Assembly (NCBI GenBank): GCA_030740435.1
Contig: JASLXG010000031.1
Coordinates: 1 to 64,000 of the forward strand
Length of the DNA stretch: 64,000 nucleotides
Direction of reading: 5' to 3'
Source: Alphaproteobacteria bacterium
Lineage (GTDB): Bacteria > Pseudomonadota > Alphaproteobacteria > UBA2966
Shown: positions 63,230 to 64,000 of the stretch, piece by piece
Position numbering within the stretch: position 1 is the stretch's first letter
Layout: each line of letters begins with the position of its first letter
The notes under the pieces: generated by a model
Databases searched by the model: none
Seen by the model: only the letters and a program-made list of their open reading frames with translations
What the model was told of the DNA's origin: nothing
Translations under genes and position numbers: made by a program

Positions 63230-64000
63230 ATGTCGGTCGAGGTTGGCGCAGCCAGTGCTCCAGGAATGAGGGGCATCGATCGGCGGACCCGTGAGTGTGC
63301 GCTCTCGCTGGGCATCCTATTTCCACTGATCCTCGCCGTCATCGGCCTCGCCTCGGTCACCGAACTCGTTGGGCGCGAACTCCTGCTGCTGGGTTGCGTC
63401 AACATCATCGCCGCCGCCGGACTGGGATTGTTCTGCGGCACCAGCGGCATCCTCTCCTTCGGCCATGTCGCGTTTTTTGGCATCGGCGCCTACGTTTCGG
63501 CCTGGTTCACCTTGCCCCCCGGCATGAAATCCTTCCTCCTCGCCGACATGCCGATGTTCGTGCAGCAGGCGGAGTGGTCGCTGCCGCTGTCGATCCCGGT
63601 GGCGGTGCTGGCCAGCATGCTGGTCGGCGCCGTTTCCGGCGTCGTCATGATGCGCTTGCGCGATACCTCGGCGGTCATCGCCAGTTTCGGGCTGGTGGTC
63701 ATCGCCTATTTGTTTTTTATCGGCGGCAAACCCCTGACCAACGGCAAGCAGTCGCTATATGGCATTCCGACCGAACAGGCGACCTGGCCGGTCTTCATCG
63801 GCGCCCTGGCGATCGCCCTGGCCGCGGCCTTCTATTTGAAGAGCACGCGCCTGGCCCGCAATATGGAAGCCACACGGGACGAGGAGCAGGCTTCGCGTTC
63901 GATCGGCATCGAGCCGCAATTTCATATCTTCGTATTTTGGGTGGCGAGCGCCGGCATCGTCGGCCTGGCGGGCGCTTTGTTCGGCCATGTTACCGGCGTC
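63230..64000 (+). CDS. Branched-chain amino-acid ABC transporter permease (LivM type), cut by window end
   Basis: At least 257 aa from ATG 63230 (or 63266), open to the window end. Hydrophobic segments and the LivM/LivH signature ILSFGHVAFFGIGAYVSAWF; also MRLRDTSAVIASFGLVVIAY and the loop NMEATRDEEQASRSIGIEPQFH, which contacts the ATPase. The substrate may be a branched-chain amino acid, urea or a related compound; the RidA and GntR neighbours suggest a nitrogen compound. Confidence 0.88.
   Translation, partial: MSVEVGAASAPGMRGIDRRTRECALSLGILFPLILAVIGLASVTELVGRELLLLGCVNIIAAAGLGLFCGTSGILSFGHVAFFGIGAYVSAWFTLPPGMKSFLLADMPMFVQQAEWSLPLSIPVAVLASMLVGAVSGVVMMRLRDTSAVIASFGLVVIAYLFFIGGKPLTNGKQSLYGIPTEQATWPVFIGALAIALAAAFYLKSTRLARNMEATRDEEQASRSIGIEPQFHIFVFWVASAGIVGLAGALFGHVTGV

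Overview
The window is high-GC bacterial DNA, most likely from an alphaproteobacterium of Rhodospirillales type. Supporting signs are the Mla genes with a STAS domain fused to MlaE, many TRAP transporters, a benzoyl-CoA epoxidation (box) locus, and an imuA-imuB-dnaE2 mutasome headed by a GAAC-N7-GAAC LexA site, the alphaproteobacterial form. No rRNA, tRNA or CRISPR array was seen. The taxonomy is inferred from gene content only.

Layout. 1-2.8 kb: the tail of an IS5-type transposase meets a minus-strand mlaC-sel1-mlaA operon whose mlaA carries a one-base frameshift. 2.8-3.85 kb: a gene-free kilobase with an AT-rich island holding two perfect DnaA boxes, a GC-rich unexplained stretch and a three-way-junction inverted repeat. 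3.85-8.7 kb: DUF2267 protein, MFS transporter, a 148-bp palindromic element that supplies the stop codons of both flanking genes, an FAD oxidoreductase and an acyl-CoA ligase. 8.8-13.1 kb: nucleotide signalling (GGDEF-EAL protein and CHASE2 cyclase). 13.4-17.7 kb: RpiR regulator, class III aminotransferase, a broken TAXI-TRAP binding-protein/permease fusion and a universal stress protein. 17.8-20.7 kb: cytochrome c, a cytochrome P460 with a Cys-rich NPC repeat domain, and a divergent formylglycine-enzyme-like protein. 20.8-24.7 kb: a TRAP transporter. 24.9-30 kb: mlaE-mlaF-mlaD-auxiliary lipoprotein and a methyltransferase. 30-34.1 kb: boxC-boxB and a plant-type ferredoxin reductase. 34.3-36.2 kb: an island with lower-GC character, carrying HicBA and a two-gene HEPN unit. 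36.2-40.5 kb: two Sel1 proteins, a Phd/VapC pair with a palindromic operator, and an acyl-CoA ligase. 40.6-47.5 kb: the SOS mutasome, split by toxin-antitoxin genes. 47.5-53 kb: TPR proteins and a MoxR/VWA pair. 53-56.2 kb: a polar amino-acid ABC transporter with an in-frame amber codon in its binding protein. 56.2-64 kb: GAF-GGDEF-EAL protein, lipase-like lipoprotein, malate synthase, ketopantoate-reductase-like protein, GntR regulator, RidA, and a LivM-type permease cut by the window end.

How it fits together. MlaA and MlaC (left) and MlaEFD plus lipoprotein (25.6-29.3 kb) make up the parts of one phospholipid transport system in two loci. BoxB, BoxC and the reductase form an aerobic benzoyl-CoA ring-epoxidation module lacking a recognisable BoxA. 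ImuA, ImuB and DnaE2 form an SOS-induced error-prone translesion polymerase. Several transport operons place a strong hairpin between the binding-protein gene and the permease gene, which would favour binding-protein expression. The region carries several disrupted genes (mlaA frameshift, two amber codons, one deletion fusion), which may be real decay or, in part, sequence error.
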